Assembly: GCA_900550065.1 (NCBI GenBank)
Contig: URQR01000002.1
Span: forward strand, 1 to 33,285
Source: an uncultured Eubacteriales bacterium
GTDB taxonomy: Bacteria > Bacillota > Clostridia > UBA1381 > UMGS1253
Length of the DNA: 33,285 nucleotides
Reading direction: 5' to 3'
Position numbers and translations under genes: made by a program. Every line of letters starts with the position of its first letter. Position 1 is the stretch's first letter. Positions 26,131 through 32,422 of the stretch are shown piece by piece. Under the pieces are notes generated by a model. The model saw only the letters and a program-made list of their open reading frames with translations, was not told the origin of the DNA and ran no database searches.

Positions 26131-27240
26131 ATGAGAATATTACTTGCCGGCGGCGGAACCGCCGGGCATATTAACCCTGCGTTATCCATAGCGGCATATG
26201 CCAAAAAGATGGATAGTGAGACACAGGTGCTATTTATCGGTAAGGCGGGAAATATGGAGGAAACGCTCGTCCCAAAGGCGGGCTATGACATCGAATTTAT
26301 CGACATTGCGGGCTTTACGCGCTCGCTGTCGCTGAAAAATATAGCGGTTATTTTGAAAACAATTAAGGCAACGGGTGACTGTAAGCGCCTTATCCGCGAA
26401 TTTAAGCCGGATGTGGTCGTTTGTACGGGCGGCTACGTAAGCGGACCGGTTATGAAGGCGGCGTACGCGTGCGGTGTACCGTCGATAATCCATGAACAGA
26501 ACGTATTTCCGGGTGTTACGGTGAAGCTGTCGCAGCGGTATGCGTCGTATCTCGCGACGAGCTTTGCAGATACAAAAAATCATCTAAAGCGCAAAGACAA
26601 ATGTGTTTTTACAGGCAATCCGGTGCGCGAGGAGGTACTGCTCGCCGACCCGGTGCTCGCCCGCACGGCGCTGCGGCTTGACGACAGGCCGTTTATCCTC
26701 GCCTTTGGCGGAAGCCTCGGCGCGGCGCGCTTAAACGACGCGGTGACGGACTATATTGAAGAGATTGTGAAAAACGATAGTGTACAGATTTTGTTCGGTA
26801 CGGGCAAACGGTACTATGACGCTGTAATGGAAGATATAAAGAAGCGTGGGATTGATTTAGAGAAACATAAAAACGTACGGGTGAGCGGCTATATTTATGA
26901 TATGGATATGGCAATGGCGGCAGCCGATGTTGTAATTGGGCGCGCCGGCGCAATCAGTATTAGCGAAATTACCGCGCTGGGGAAGGCCTCGGTGCTGATT
27001 CCTTCGCCGAATGTTGTGCATAACCATCAATATACGAATGCGAAACTACTCGAGGAGCAAGGCGCGGCGGCTGTCGTAACGGAGGATTCGCTCTCCGGCA
27101 GGGCGCTGCAAGAAAAAGTGGAAGCGATGCTTGACAGCAAGGATACGCTGGCGCGGTATGGGGAAAACGCGAAAAAACTCGGCGTGACCGACGCGTCACA
27201 AAAAATATACGAACTGGCCTGTTCCCTTGTCCGGAAGTAA
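26131..27240 (+). CDS. murG: UDP-GlcNAc:lipid I N-acetylglucosaminyltransferase
   Basis: Adds GlcNAc to lipid I to make lipid II on the inner face of the membrane. The 369-residue GT-B enzyme shows GGGTAGHINPALSIA, VCTGGYVSGPVMKAAY, IIHEQNVFPG, FGGSLGAARLN and the C-terminal nucleotide-binding RAGAISISEITALGKASVLIPSP with NHQ. The length is normal and the frame intact. It is the last complete dcw gene in the window. Confidence 0.95.
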   Translation: MRILLAGGGTAGHINPALSIAAYAKKMDSETQVLFIGKAGNMEETLVPKAGYDIEFIDIAGFTRSLSLKNIAVILKTIKATGDCKRLIREFKPDVVVCTGGYVSGPVMKAAYACGVPSIIHEQNVFPGVTVKLSQRYASYLATSFADTKNHLKRKDKCVFTGNPVREEVLLADPVLARTALRLDDRPFILAFGGSLGAARLNDAVTDYIEEIVKNDSVQILFGTGKRYYDAVMEDIKKRGIDLEKHKNVRVSGYIYDMDMAMAAADVVIGRAGAISISEITALGKASVLIPSPNVVHNHQYTNAKLLEEQGAAAVVTEDSLSGRALQEKVEAMLDSKDTLARYGENAKKLGVTDASQKIYELACSLVRK

Positions 27241-27253
27241 CGCCTTTTGCGTG

Positions 27254-27291
27254 GTCTGCATAGTATATATAGCGATTCAATATATGCAGAC
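27254..27291 (+). repeat. Inverted repeat just before the murA ribosome binding site
   Basis: GTCTGCATA (27254-27262) and TATGCAGAC (27283-27291) pair perfectly around 20 bases. GGAGG follows at 27296. The folded RNA would sit directly against the murA ribosome binding site. No T-run. Confidence 0.5.
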
Positions 27292-27309
27292 TTACGGAGG
27301 TGTAAATAG

Positions 27310-27690
27310 ATGGATAAGTTGGTGATAGAGGGCGGAAAAACGCTGGAGGGCGAGGCGCGCGTACACGGTGCGAAAAACGCCGTATTGCCGATTTTGGCCG
27401 CTACGGTTTTAAACAGTGGAAAAAACGTGATCCACGGCTGTCCGGATTTAAAGGACGTCCGCTCGTCAATCAATATCCTGCGGCATTTGGGATGCGGCGT
27501 ACATAGAGAGGGCGACACACTGATTGTCGATTCCGCCGGGATTACGAACTGTGAAATACCGGAGGGGTTGATGCATGAGATGCGTTCATCCGTTATCTTT
27601 TTGGGGGCAATCCTTGCCCGGTTCGGCCGGGCGGTGACATCGCTGCCGGGAGGCTGTGAATGCTTGTTGTGCCGGTGCAGTGCTGCGTAG
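27310..27690 (+). pseudogene. murA: UDP-GlcNAc 1-carboxyvinyltransferase MurA, broken after about 117 codons
   Basis: The first step of peptidoglycan synthesis. The frame begins MDKLVIEGGKTLEGEARVHGAKNAVLPIL, with the conserved Lys-Asn pair, and continues to MRSSVIFLGAILARFGRAVTSLPGGCE, all MurA. The catalytic loop normally continues GGCxIGxRPIDLH; here the sequence switches at about 27661 to nine unrelated residues and a stop. Only 126 of about 420 residues are encoded and the catalytic domain is missing, so the product cannot be active. Either foreign DNA has joined here, or a second murA copy exists elsewhere (Firmicutes often have two). Confidence 0.9.
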
Positions 27691-27708
27691 CATACGCGCA
27701 CACAACAA
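27664..27708. repeat. Nested palindrome at the murA breakpoint
   Basis: TTGTTGT (27664-27670) pairs with ACAACAA (27702-27708). Inside, GTGC-t-GCGTA (27680-27689) pairs with TACGC-GCAC (27693-27701) around a three-base loop. It begins four bases into the foreign sequence, so it may be an element end. The 71 bases that follow to the repressor gene show nothing else. Confidence 0.5.
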
Positions 27709-27779
27709 TGATTTGATATCAGTCCCGGGCAGCGTTTATTTTTACAATTCCTACATAATAAAATTGATTCAAAAGCTTA

Positions 27780-28430
27780 TTATACGATATCCCTTACAAT
27801 TTCGTCTAAAGATTTAGTAATCACGTGAAGGCAAAACTCTTTTATCATTTCAAGGCCTTCTTCCTTATCGCCGTATTGTTGGCCTGTTAGAGGCGATTCG
27901 ACTGCAAACATTAAATCCTTTAGTACTAATAAACCATCCTCGCCGTGGCAGATGTCACGGTATTTTTTTATGTACTGCAATAAAACACCGAACCGGTCGT
28001 GGGAGATTAGGTTATTGAGCAAGTCTAAGGTTATTTGTGCCTGCCGCATTGTGTAGGGCAAGACGTCGTTTTCGTAATCGAAGCCCAACGCTTCAAATTT
28101 TTCCCTATTTTCCTGTGCCATTCCTGTCGAAAGAAGCTTTTGGCCCGCAAAAAATTTCATCGTATCTTCGGAGAGGCCTGCTTGCTGTACGGTTAAATTT
28201 GCTTCCATATCAAGCCGAAAGTCGGAAAACCCAATCAAATAATCACACGAAACGCCCAAATACTGTGCCATTTTTGCAGCGAGGTCAATATCCGGCGAAC
28301 GCTTGCCCAAAATGTAGTAATTGATACTTTGTCGGGAACAATTCATCTTTTCTGCAAATTCTCCCTGTGAAATATTCTTTTCTGTCAGTAGGGAGAGCAG
28401 CCGCTGTCCAAACATTTGTTGCAAATCCAT
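27780..28430 (-). CDS. Cro/CI-type helix-turn-helix regulator
   Basis: The 216-residue product reads leftward from ATG 28430, with AGGAG eight bases upstream; an in-frame extension to 28481 is not conserved. Residues about 5-65 are an HTH_3 domain: LLTEKNISQGEFAEKMNCSR, then SINYYILGKRSPDIDLAAKMAQYLGVSCDYLIG. The remaining 150 residues are helical-looking and not recognised; no LexA/CI protease site is visible. It faces away from the toxin operon across a shared 157-bp gap and is the obvious candidate to control it through the repeated TTTGTTGC sites. It points toward the broken murA. Confidence 0.85.
   Translation of the reverse strand: MDLQQMFGQRLLSLLTEKNISQGEFAEKMNCSRQSINYYILGKRSPDIDLAAKMAQYLGVSCDYLIGFSDFRLDMEANLTVQQAGLSEDTMKFFAGQKLLSTGMAQENREKFEALGFDYENDVLPYTMRQAQITLDLLNNLISHDRFGVLLQYIKKYRDICHGEDGLLVLKDLMFAVESPLTGQQYGDKEEGLEMIKEFCLHVITKSLDEIVRDIV
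28414..28426. promoter_or_regulatory. Candidate repressor operator ATTTGTTGCAAAT
   Basis: A 5+3+5 palindrome lying inside the first codons of the repressor gene. The TTTGTTGC core recurs at 28455-28462 and, inverted, at 28528-28535. Confidence 0.4.
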
Positions 28431-28454
28431 GTAAAAAACTCCTTTGTGTATATA

Positions 28455-28462
28455 TTTGTTGC
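28455..28462. promoter_or_regulatory. Candidate repressor operator TTTGTTGC
   Basis: It lies in the leader of the repressor gene, 25 bases before its start codon. It is conserved in the diverged control region of the second cassette (TTTGTTGT at 31312-31319). Confidence 0.4.
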
Positions 28463-28489
28463 TATAGAAAATAAAATGCAATTTAAGTA

Positions 28490-28519
28490 TTGACGAAATT
28501 TGGTATTATGGCCTATAAT
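28490..28519 (+). promoter_or_regulatory. Promoter of the first toxin-immunity operon
   Basis: TTGACG (28490-28495) and TATAAT (28514-28519), spacer 18 bp. Transcription would start near 28526, beside the inverted GCAACAAA site at 28528-28535, so repressor binding there would block it. Confidence 0.7.
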
Positions 28520-28527
28520 TATTCTAC

Positions 28528-28536
28528 GCAACAAAA
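28528..28536. promoter_or_regulatory. Candidate repressor operator GCAACAAAA at the transcription start
   Basis: The inverse complement of the TTTGTTGC site at 28455-28462. It overlaps the predicted start of the toxin transcript, the usual place for a simple repressor site. The second cassette keeps ACAACAAA at the aligned position (31383-31390). Confidence 0.45.
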
Positions 28537-28587
28537 GAGCGGACGTCAAGGGATAAGAAAAAATTAAAAAAAGGGGAGCGATGGAAA

Positions 28588-29874
28588 ATGCAAAACAGAC
28601 TGTTGGAAAAAGACACGGGCGCCAAAACACCAAGGTGGGAGTTTGCGTTCTTGAGCGGTTTAACAGGGGAACCAGCCGGCCGGTTTTACAAGGTTGTACC
28701 CGAGAACACCGCGTCCACGTGCAAAAAGTGCAGCGAGATGGGGAATCAATTGTTTTTGATTCGGGAGGCGGTAAAGGGGAAAAACTTCCCGCCGTTTCAC
28801 CCGCACTGTCGCTGTACGGCGGTCGATAAGGACGGAAAGCGGGTTGTACTATGGATTGACCGCTACATCGGCACGATGCAGCAGTGCTATGGATTTACAG
28901 AAGAGGAAAGCGAGCTCATTTTGCAGGCGTACCGCCTTCTGTCCAACGAGGCTAAGCGGCTGGGCCTGTCACGGCAGCAGCAGATTCACCATGTTTTCTC
29001 GAAGATGGCGGCGTTGTGCGACGCATATTCGGGTGAAAATTTTATATTTAGAGCCGCCGCCAGACACCCCTCCACCGAAGAGGCAAAGCTGCACCTGATT
29101 GCGCTGGGGATGGGGGAAAATGATACGGAAGCCCTGTACAAGGCAATTATGCGTCAGTATTATTCACAGATTGATGAGATAGACTTTGCGCATGAGCTGG
29201 CAGTTATATCGATTGCGGCAGAGGATTTCATCATTAACAATACGGTAGATGCGCTATTTGCGGACTTGACCGCTGTGGGGAGCTATAAAGGCGACGTGTT
29301 TTCCGCGTCTATGCCGCCGGACGACATGAACGCGGATGTGGACGGGACGAACGTGTATAATCGTATGCTGTCGGGCAATAAAGGATTTTTCGACATTCTT
29401 ATCGAATATAACGAGGGAGTGAAAGACGGCACAATTAACCGAGTGGACGAGTTTTTGCGGTTCTATGGAGATGGGGATACGAAGAAGGGGTTACAGTATA
29501 TAAAAGATGATTTGCTGAATGTGGATATGGCGTCGCATTATTTGAGTGAGACGTATTATAAAATCCCCGATGATACTTGGGAAAAAATAAAGGAAACAAC
29601 AGGACTTGACAGTGAAATAATCAGAAAAATACCGGGTTATGGTTTAGAAACGGCCGGAGATTTATTTATCAAGACTCTGTTACTCTTACCCGGAGTGAAT
29701 TTTATTAACAAAGTATCGGGCGCTGATTTATTAAGTAAGACCAATGCAAACAGATCGTTTGAGGAAAGCAAGGCATATGCAGAGAGTAAAGAGGGAAAGG
29801 AAAAAAACGTAAAGAGTATCACAGAAGTAAGTGAAGCATTTATCAAATATTTAGAGGAAGGGATGAGTAAGTGA
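28588..29874 (+). CDS. Putative toxin with MuF-like N-terminal cysteine module and Asp-rich C-terminal domain
   Basis: A 428-residue protein with no signal peptide. Residues about 31-76 carry G-x-F-Y, C45-x2-C48, PPFHP and H71-P-H-C74-R-C76, resembling the end of the phage MuF/SPP1 gp7 domain that often precedes toxin tips. The middle has DFAH (199-202), GD (235-236) and DDMNADVDGTN (245-255), an aspartate-rich pattern reminiscent of TelC-type lipid II phosphatase toxins. This comparison is from memory and uncertain. ATG 28588 follows AGGGGAG; the ATG at 28581 is in another frame. Its stop overlaps the next gene as GTGA. Toxin function is inferred from architecture and neighbours. Confidence 0.6.
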   Translation: MQNRLLEKDTGAKTPRWEFAFLSGLTGEPAGRFYKVVPENTASTCKKCSEMGNQLFLIREAVKGKNFPPFHPHCRCTAVDKDGKRVVLWIDRYIGTMQQCYGFTEEESELILQAYRLLSNEAKRLGLSRQQQIHHVFSKMAALCDAYSGENFIFRAAARHPSTEEAKLHLIALGMGENDTEALYKAIMRQYYSQIDEIDFAHELAVISIAAEDFIINNTVDALFADLTAVGSYKGDVFSASMPPDDMNADVDGTNVYNRMLSGNKGFFDILIEYNEGVKDGTINRVDEFLRFYGDGDTKKGLQYIKDDLLNVDMASHYLSETYYKIPDDTWEKIKETTGLDSEIIRKIPGYGLETAGDLFIKTLLLLPGVNFINKVSGADLLSKTNANRSFEESKAYAESKEGKEKNVKSITEVSEAFIKYLEEGMSK

Positions 29875-29891
29875 AAGAAAAAATAAAGCTT
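29854..29891 (+). repeat. 38-bp exact direct repeat, copy 1
   Basis: Covers the ribosome binding site and first seven codons of the first putative immunity gene. It is identical to 30539-30576. Confidence 0.9.
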
Positions 29892-30551
29892 AGTTGTGGA
29901 CTTGGCTGTGGGACAGTATTAATTCTGTTTATTGTAGGAATTATTTTTTTAAAATTAATATTCTACATACCACCAACTATATTTATAGAAAATAAGGCAA
30001 TTGGTTATATCATTGAACACATTGATGAGTTTAAGGATGAGATTAATGCAATGGGGTATGAGGTTAGGGTGGCGTATACGTTGGGGGAGATGTTGGGAGA
30101 GGATTTTGAAGAAGATGAATACAGTAATAAACAAACAAAGCTTGGATATAACGACCGTGGAATACTAATCTTATCAGCAGGCAATGACGAGTATCGGTTT
30201 GATACTGGCATAGAATACTACAAGACATATATTAACGATGGGGCGACTTTTCTAGCTATGTCTAAGAGTAATGAGAATGAGGTTTTAGATTTAGATAGCG
30301 GAAATGATGTATACCCTGTCCGCGTAACTTTAAACAATGAAGAGATTGACAATTACTGGATAAGCTCGCTTTGGAATGACTATAACATTAGTTTTACCGA
30401 AGCAAGAGAGGTTGGGTTACACGGTGTTCAAAAACAGGCCGATAGTTGGATAAAAAAATACATCTCCGCAGAGGAGCTGCGTGCGATATACGAGCGGTGC
30501 ATTGGATTGCAGGAGAAGCTGGTGGAGATGTACAAAATGAGGAAGGGATGA
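29871..30551 (+). CDS. Putative membrane-anchored immunity protein, copy 1
   Basis: A 226-residue protein with a basic start (MKEKIKL), one membrane helix (about 9-33) and an extracellular domain by the positive-inside rule. The region FIENKAIGYIIEHIDEF...YNDRGILILSAGNDEYRFDTG recalls TPM domains (NDxGxLLLxxxxxRxxxxETG), a weak likeness. GTG 29871 overlaps the toxin stop by four bases, so the two are translationally coupled, as expected for a toxin-immunity pair. An outward-facing immunity protein fits a toxin acting at the outer membrane face or cell wall. Its 3' and 5' ends are nearly identical to the next gene. Confidence 0.6.
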   Translation: MKEKIKLSCGLGCGTVLILFIVGIIFLKLIFYIPPTIFIENKAIGYIIEHIDEFKDEINAMGYEVRVAYTLGEMLGEDFEEDEYSNKQTKLGYNDRGILILSAGNDEYRFDTGIEYYKTYINDGATFLAMSKSNENEVLDLDSGNDVYPVRVTLNNEEIDNYWISSLWNDYNISFTEAREVGLHGVQKQADSWIKKYISAEELRAIYERCIGLQEKLVEMYKMRKG

Positions 30552-30576
30552 GTAAGTGAAAGAAAAAATAAAGCTT
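30539..30576 (+). repeat. 38-bp exact direct repeat, copy 2
   Basis: Identical to 29854-29891. It includes the codons of the toxin's last residues (GMSK), here out of context, showing that the copied unit began inside the toxin gene. Confidence 0.9.
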
Positions 30577-31164
30577 GGCTGTGGACTTGGCTGTGGGACA
30601 GTATTAATTTTTTTTATTTTAGGATTTATTTTTTTGAGGTTACTTGTCTATGCACCACCAACTGTATTTATAGAAAATAAGGCAATTGGTTATATCATTG
30701 AGCACGTGGACGAGTTTAAGGGTGAAATTAACGCAATGGGATATGAGGTTAGGGTGGCGTATACATTAGGAGAACGCAAGAAGAAGTATAATCCAGCCGA
30801 TCAGGGGTTACAGAAGAAAATGGGGTATAGAGAACGGGGAATTTTAATTTTAGAAAGGGAAAACGAAGAGTACGTATTTGACGTTGGTTTTGACTATTGT
30901 AACATAGAGTTGGAGGATGATAGGACTGTATTTATGCGTAAAGGACGACAAGTGTCAATTTATAGTCAATATAACTCTACAAATAGTAATCATTATAATA
31001 TTGATTTTACCGAGGCCGATAGTATTGGGCTACACGGCGCAGAACGACGGATTGACAAACAAATCAAAGAACACATCTCCGCCGAGGAGCTGCGTGCGAT
31101 ATACGAGCGGTGCATAGGCTTGCAGGAGCGGTTAGTGGAGTTGTACAAGGCGAAGAAGGGATAG
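30556..31164 (+). CDS. Putative membrane-anchored immunity protein, copy 2
   Basis: A 202-residue paralogue of the previous gene, starting GTG 30556 five bases after its stop. The first 73 residues (membrane helix and FIENKAIGYIIEHVDEFKGEINAMGYEVRVAYTLGE) and the last 30 (ISAEELRAIYERCIGLQE) match closely, while the middle differs greatly and is shorter. This pattern suggests duplication followed by change in the toxin-facing part, or recombination. A strong terminator follows directly. Confidence 0.6.
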   Translation: MKEKIKLGCGLGCGTVLIFFILGFIFLRLLVYAPPTVFIENKAIGYIIEHVDEFKGEINAMGYEVRVAYTLGERKKKYNPADQGLQKKMGYRERGILILERENEEYVFDVGFDYCNIELEDDRTVFMRKGRQVSIYSQYNSTNSNHYNIDFTEADSIGLHGAERRIDKQIKEHISAEELRAIYERCIGLQERLVELYKAKKG

Positions 31165-31166
31165 TG

Positions 31167-31202
31167 AAAAAGAGCAAATCCGAAAAAGATTTGCTCTTTT
31201 TT
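31167..31202 (+). terminator. Intrinsic terminator of the first toxin-immunity operon
   Basis: GAGCAAATC (31172-31180) pairs perfectly with GATTTGCTC (31188-31196), flanked by AAAAA and TTTTTT. It closes the operon that begins at 28490. Confidence 0.9.
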
Positions 31203-31250
31203 GTTAAAAGGATTTTTCGACATCCCCCTATGAGAAATTATTTCTATAAA

Positions 31251-31281
31251 TACAACAAATGCTGTATAAACTCTTGTTGTA
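31251..31281. promoter_or_regulatory. Inverted repeat TACAACAA-N15-TTGTTGTA
   Basis: Perfect 8-bp arms (31251-31258 and 31274-31281) in the gap before the second cassette. The core matches the TTTGTTGC sites near the repressor gene, so it may be a further operator, although its sequence around the core differs. Confidence 0.45.
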
Positions 31282-31308
31282 AACCCGTGAAAAAATATTC
31301 TTTTGAGC

Positions 31309-31390
31309 ATATTTGTTGTGATATAAATAAAATGCAATTAAAATAATAACAAAATTTCAAAAGTGACGTATACCTCATGCTAACAACAAA
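31309..31390 (+). repeat. Decayed copy of the first cassette's control region
   Basis: Aligns with 28451-28536: ATATTTGTTG and the 15 bp at 31325-31339 (same as 28469-28483) are identical, and the order operator, -35, -10, operator is kept. The -35 has become ATAACA (31346-31351) and the -10 TATACC (31369-31374). The rest of the gap 31203-31418 contains no gene; AAACGTACGTTT at 31388-31399 is a perfect 12-bp palindrome. Confidence 0.65.
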
Positions 31391-31418
31391 CGTACGTTTC
31401 GTTAAGTGATAATATTTT

Positions 31419-32396
31419 ATGGGCGGCTATACAAAAAAAGAAACTGTTGGTATAATAAAACAAACGGATGTACCCCAACAGGGTGTATTTTTCCATACCA
31501 AAAAGTATGCTGCGGATGGAACGTTTTACAGAATCATTGCCGAGCCGTCTCCCACCCAATGCAGCCATTGCGCACAAATGCAGGGCGTGGTCCTGTACGG
31601 GAGCGCGGCGGAAATCGCGAAGGTGCTGCCACCGTATCATCCGAACTGCCGGTGTAAATATGAGGAATTGGACGAGGCAACCTACCGCTTTTTAGTGATG
31701 CAAGCGGAAATCCAAATGAGTGGAAAGCTGACGGACGTAGGTAAGGGCGTATATGTGTTTGATGTGTTTGGTAGGTATGGGTTTAATAAAACAAGCGATA
31801 CTTCTGTCTTTGGTATTCTCGATAAGGCGATTGGTAAGGAAAGTGCGACAAATTTATTATGGAAACACAGAGGGGCCCCTCTCCTACGTATTGATTTACC
31901 ACAGGCAAATCAACATTCCAATGGCAAACCAATTGATTTTAATCATATGCATCTTGATTCATCTTTACCAAATGCCAAAGAAGGCCATATCAAGATATCG
32001 GATAATATAATTGATTTAGGCGTAAGCGCCAACAAGGCAGGAAAAGTACTCAAGGTTGGCGGAAAAGCGGCTGCTGTCGTTGGCGTCGTACTGGATGTAG
32101 CTGATATTGGAACAGCCATGTACGAGGACGGCGGCTGGGGTGAGAACACAAATGTTGCAGTTGGCGGCGCGGCCGGCAGTTGGGCTGGCGGCGCAGTTGG
32201 TGCAAAAGCAGGGGTGGCGATTGGAACAGCGATTGGGGCGATGTTCGGCGGTGTGGGAGCAGCGCCGGGCGCGGCGATTGGCGGTCTTGTCGGCGGCCTG
32301 ATTGGCAGTATCGGCGGCGCAGTTGGCGGCCGTTGGCTTGGCGAACAGGCGGGAGAGTTAGTCAATGATACAGCAGCGTACAACAGTCAAAATTAA
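31419..32396 (+). CDS. Putative toxin with MuF-like N-terminal cysteine module and glycine-zipper C-terminus
   Basis: A 325-residue protein. Residues about 34-79 repeat the module of the first toxin at the same spacing: G-x-F-Y, C48-x2-C51, PPYHP and H74-P-N-C77-R-C79. A middle region has LLRIDLPQ...DFNHMHLD, similar in flavour to small His-containing toxin domains of Rhs-type proteins, uncertain. The C-terminal 110 residues are a long glycine zipper (AGVAIGTAIGAMFGGVGAAP, then GLVGGLIGSIGGAVGG), suggesting membrane insertion or pore formation. No ribosome binding site precedes ATG 31419, and an in-frame stop lies two codons upstream, so it may be poorly translated or its 5' end lost. Confidence 0.55.
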   Translation: MGGYTKKETVGIIKQTDVPQQGVFFHTKKYAADGTFYRIIAEPSPTQCSHCAQMQGVVLYGSAAEIAKVLPPYHPNCRCKYEELDEATYRFLVMQAEIQMSGKLTDVGKGVYVFDVFGRYGFNKTSDTSVFGILDKAIGKESATNLLWKHRGAPLLRIDLPQANQHSNGKPIDFNHMHLDSSLPNAKEGHIKISDNIIDLGVSANKAGKVLKVGGKAAAVVGVVLDVADIGTAMYEDGGWGENTNVAVGGAAGSWAGGAVGAKAGVAIGTAIGAMFGGVGAAPGAAIGGLVGGLIGSIGGAVGGRWLGEQAGELVNDTAAYNSQN

Positions 32397-32422
32397 GGAG
32401 GGACAAGCATGGGAATATTAAA
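32397..32422 (+). repeat. 26-bp exact direct repeat, copy 1
   Basis: Contains the ribosome binding site GGAGGG, the ATG at 32409 and the first codons (MGIL) of the gene. It is identical to 33053-33078. Confidence 0.9.

Noticed and set aside
27655..27690. Intein start in MurA (Cys directly after the break)
   Set aside because: The sequence after the break reads CLLCRCSAA and stops; there is no intein N-terminal block and no splicing domains follow.
28581..28829. Alternative frame starting at ATG 28581 ahead of the first toxin
   Set aside because: The ribosome binding site is only two bases away, and the overlapping 28588 frame has the conserved cysteine module and runs 428 codons.
31943..32383. 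Minus-strand Pro/Ala-rich frame opposite the glycine-zipper region
   Set aside because: Proline/alanine repetition is simply the complement of glycine/alanine codons on the plus strand.
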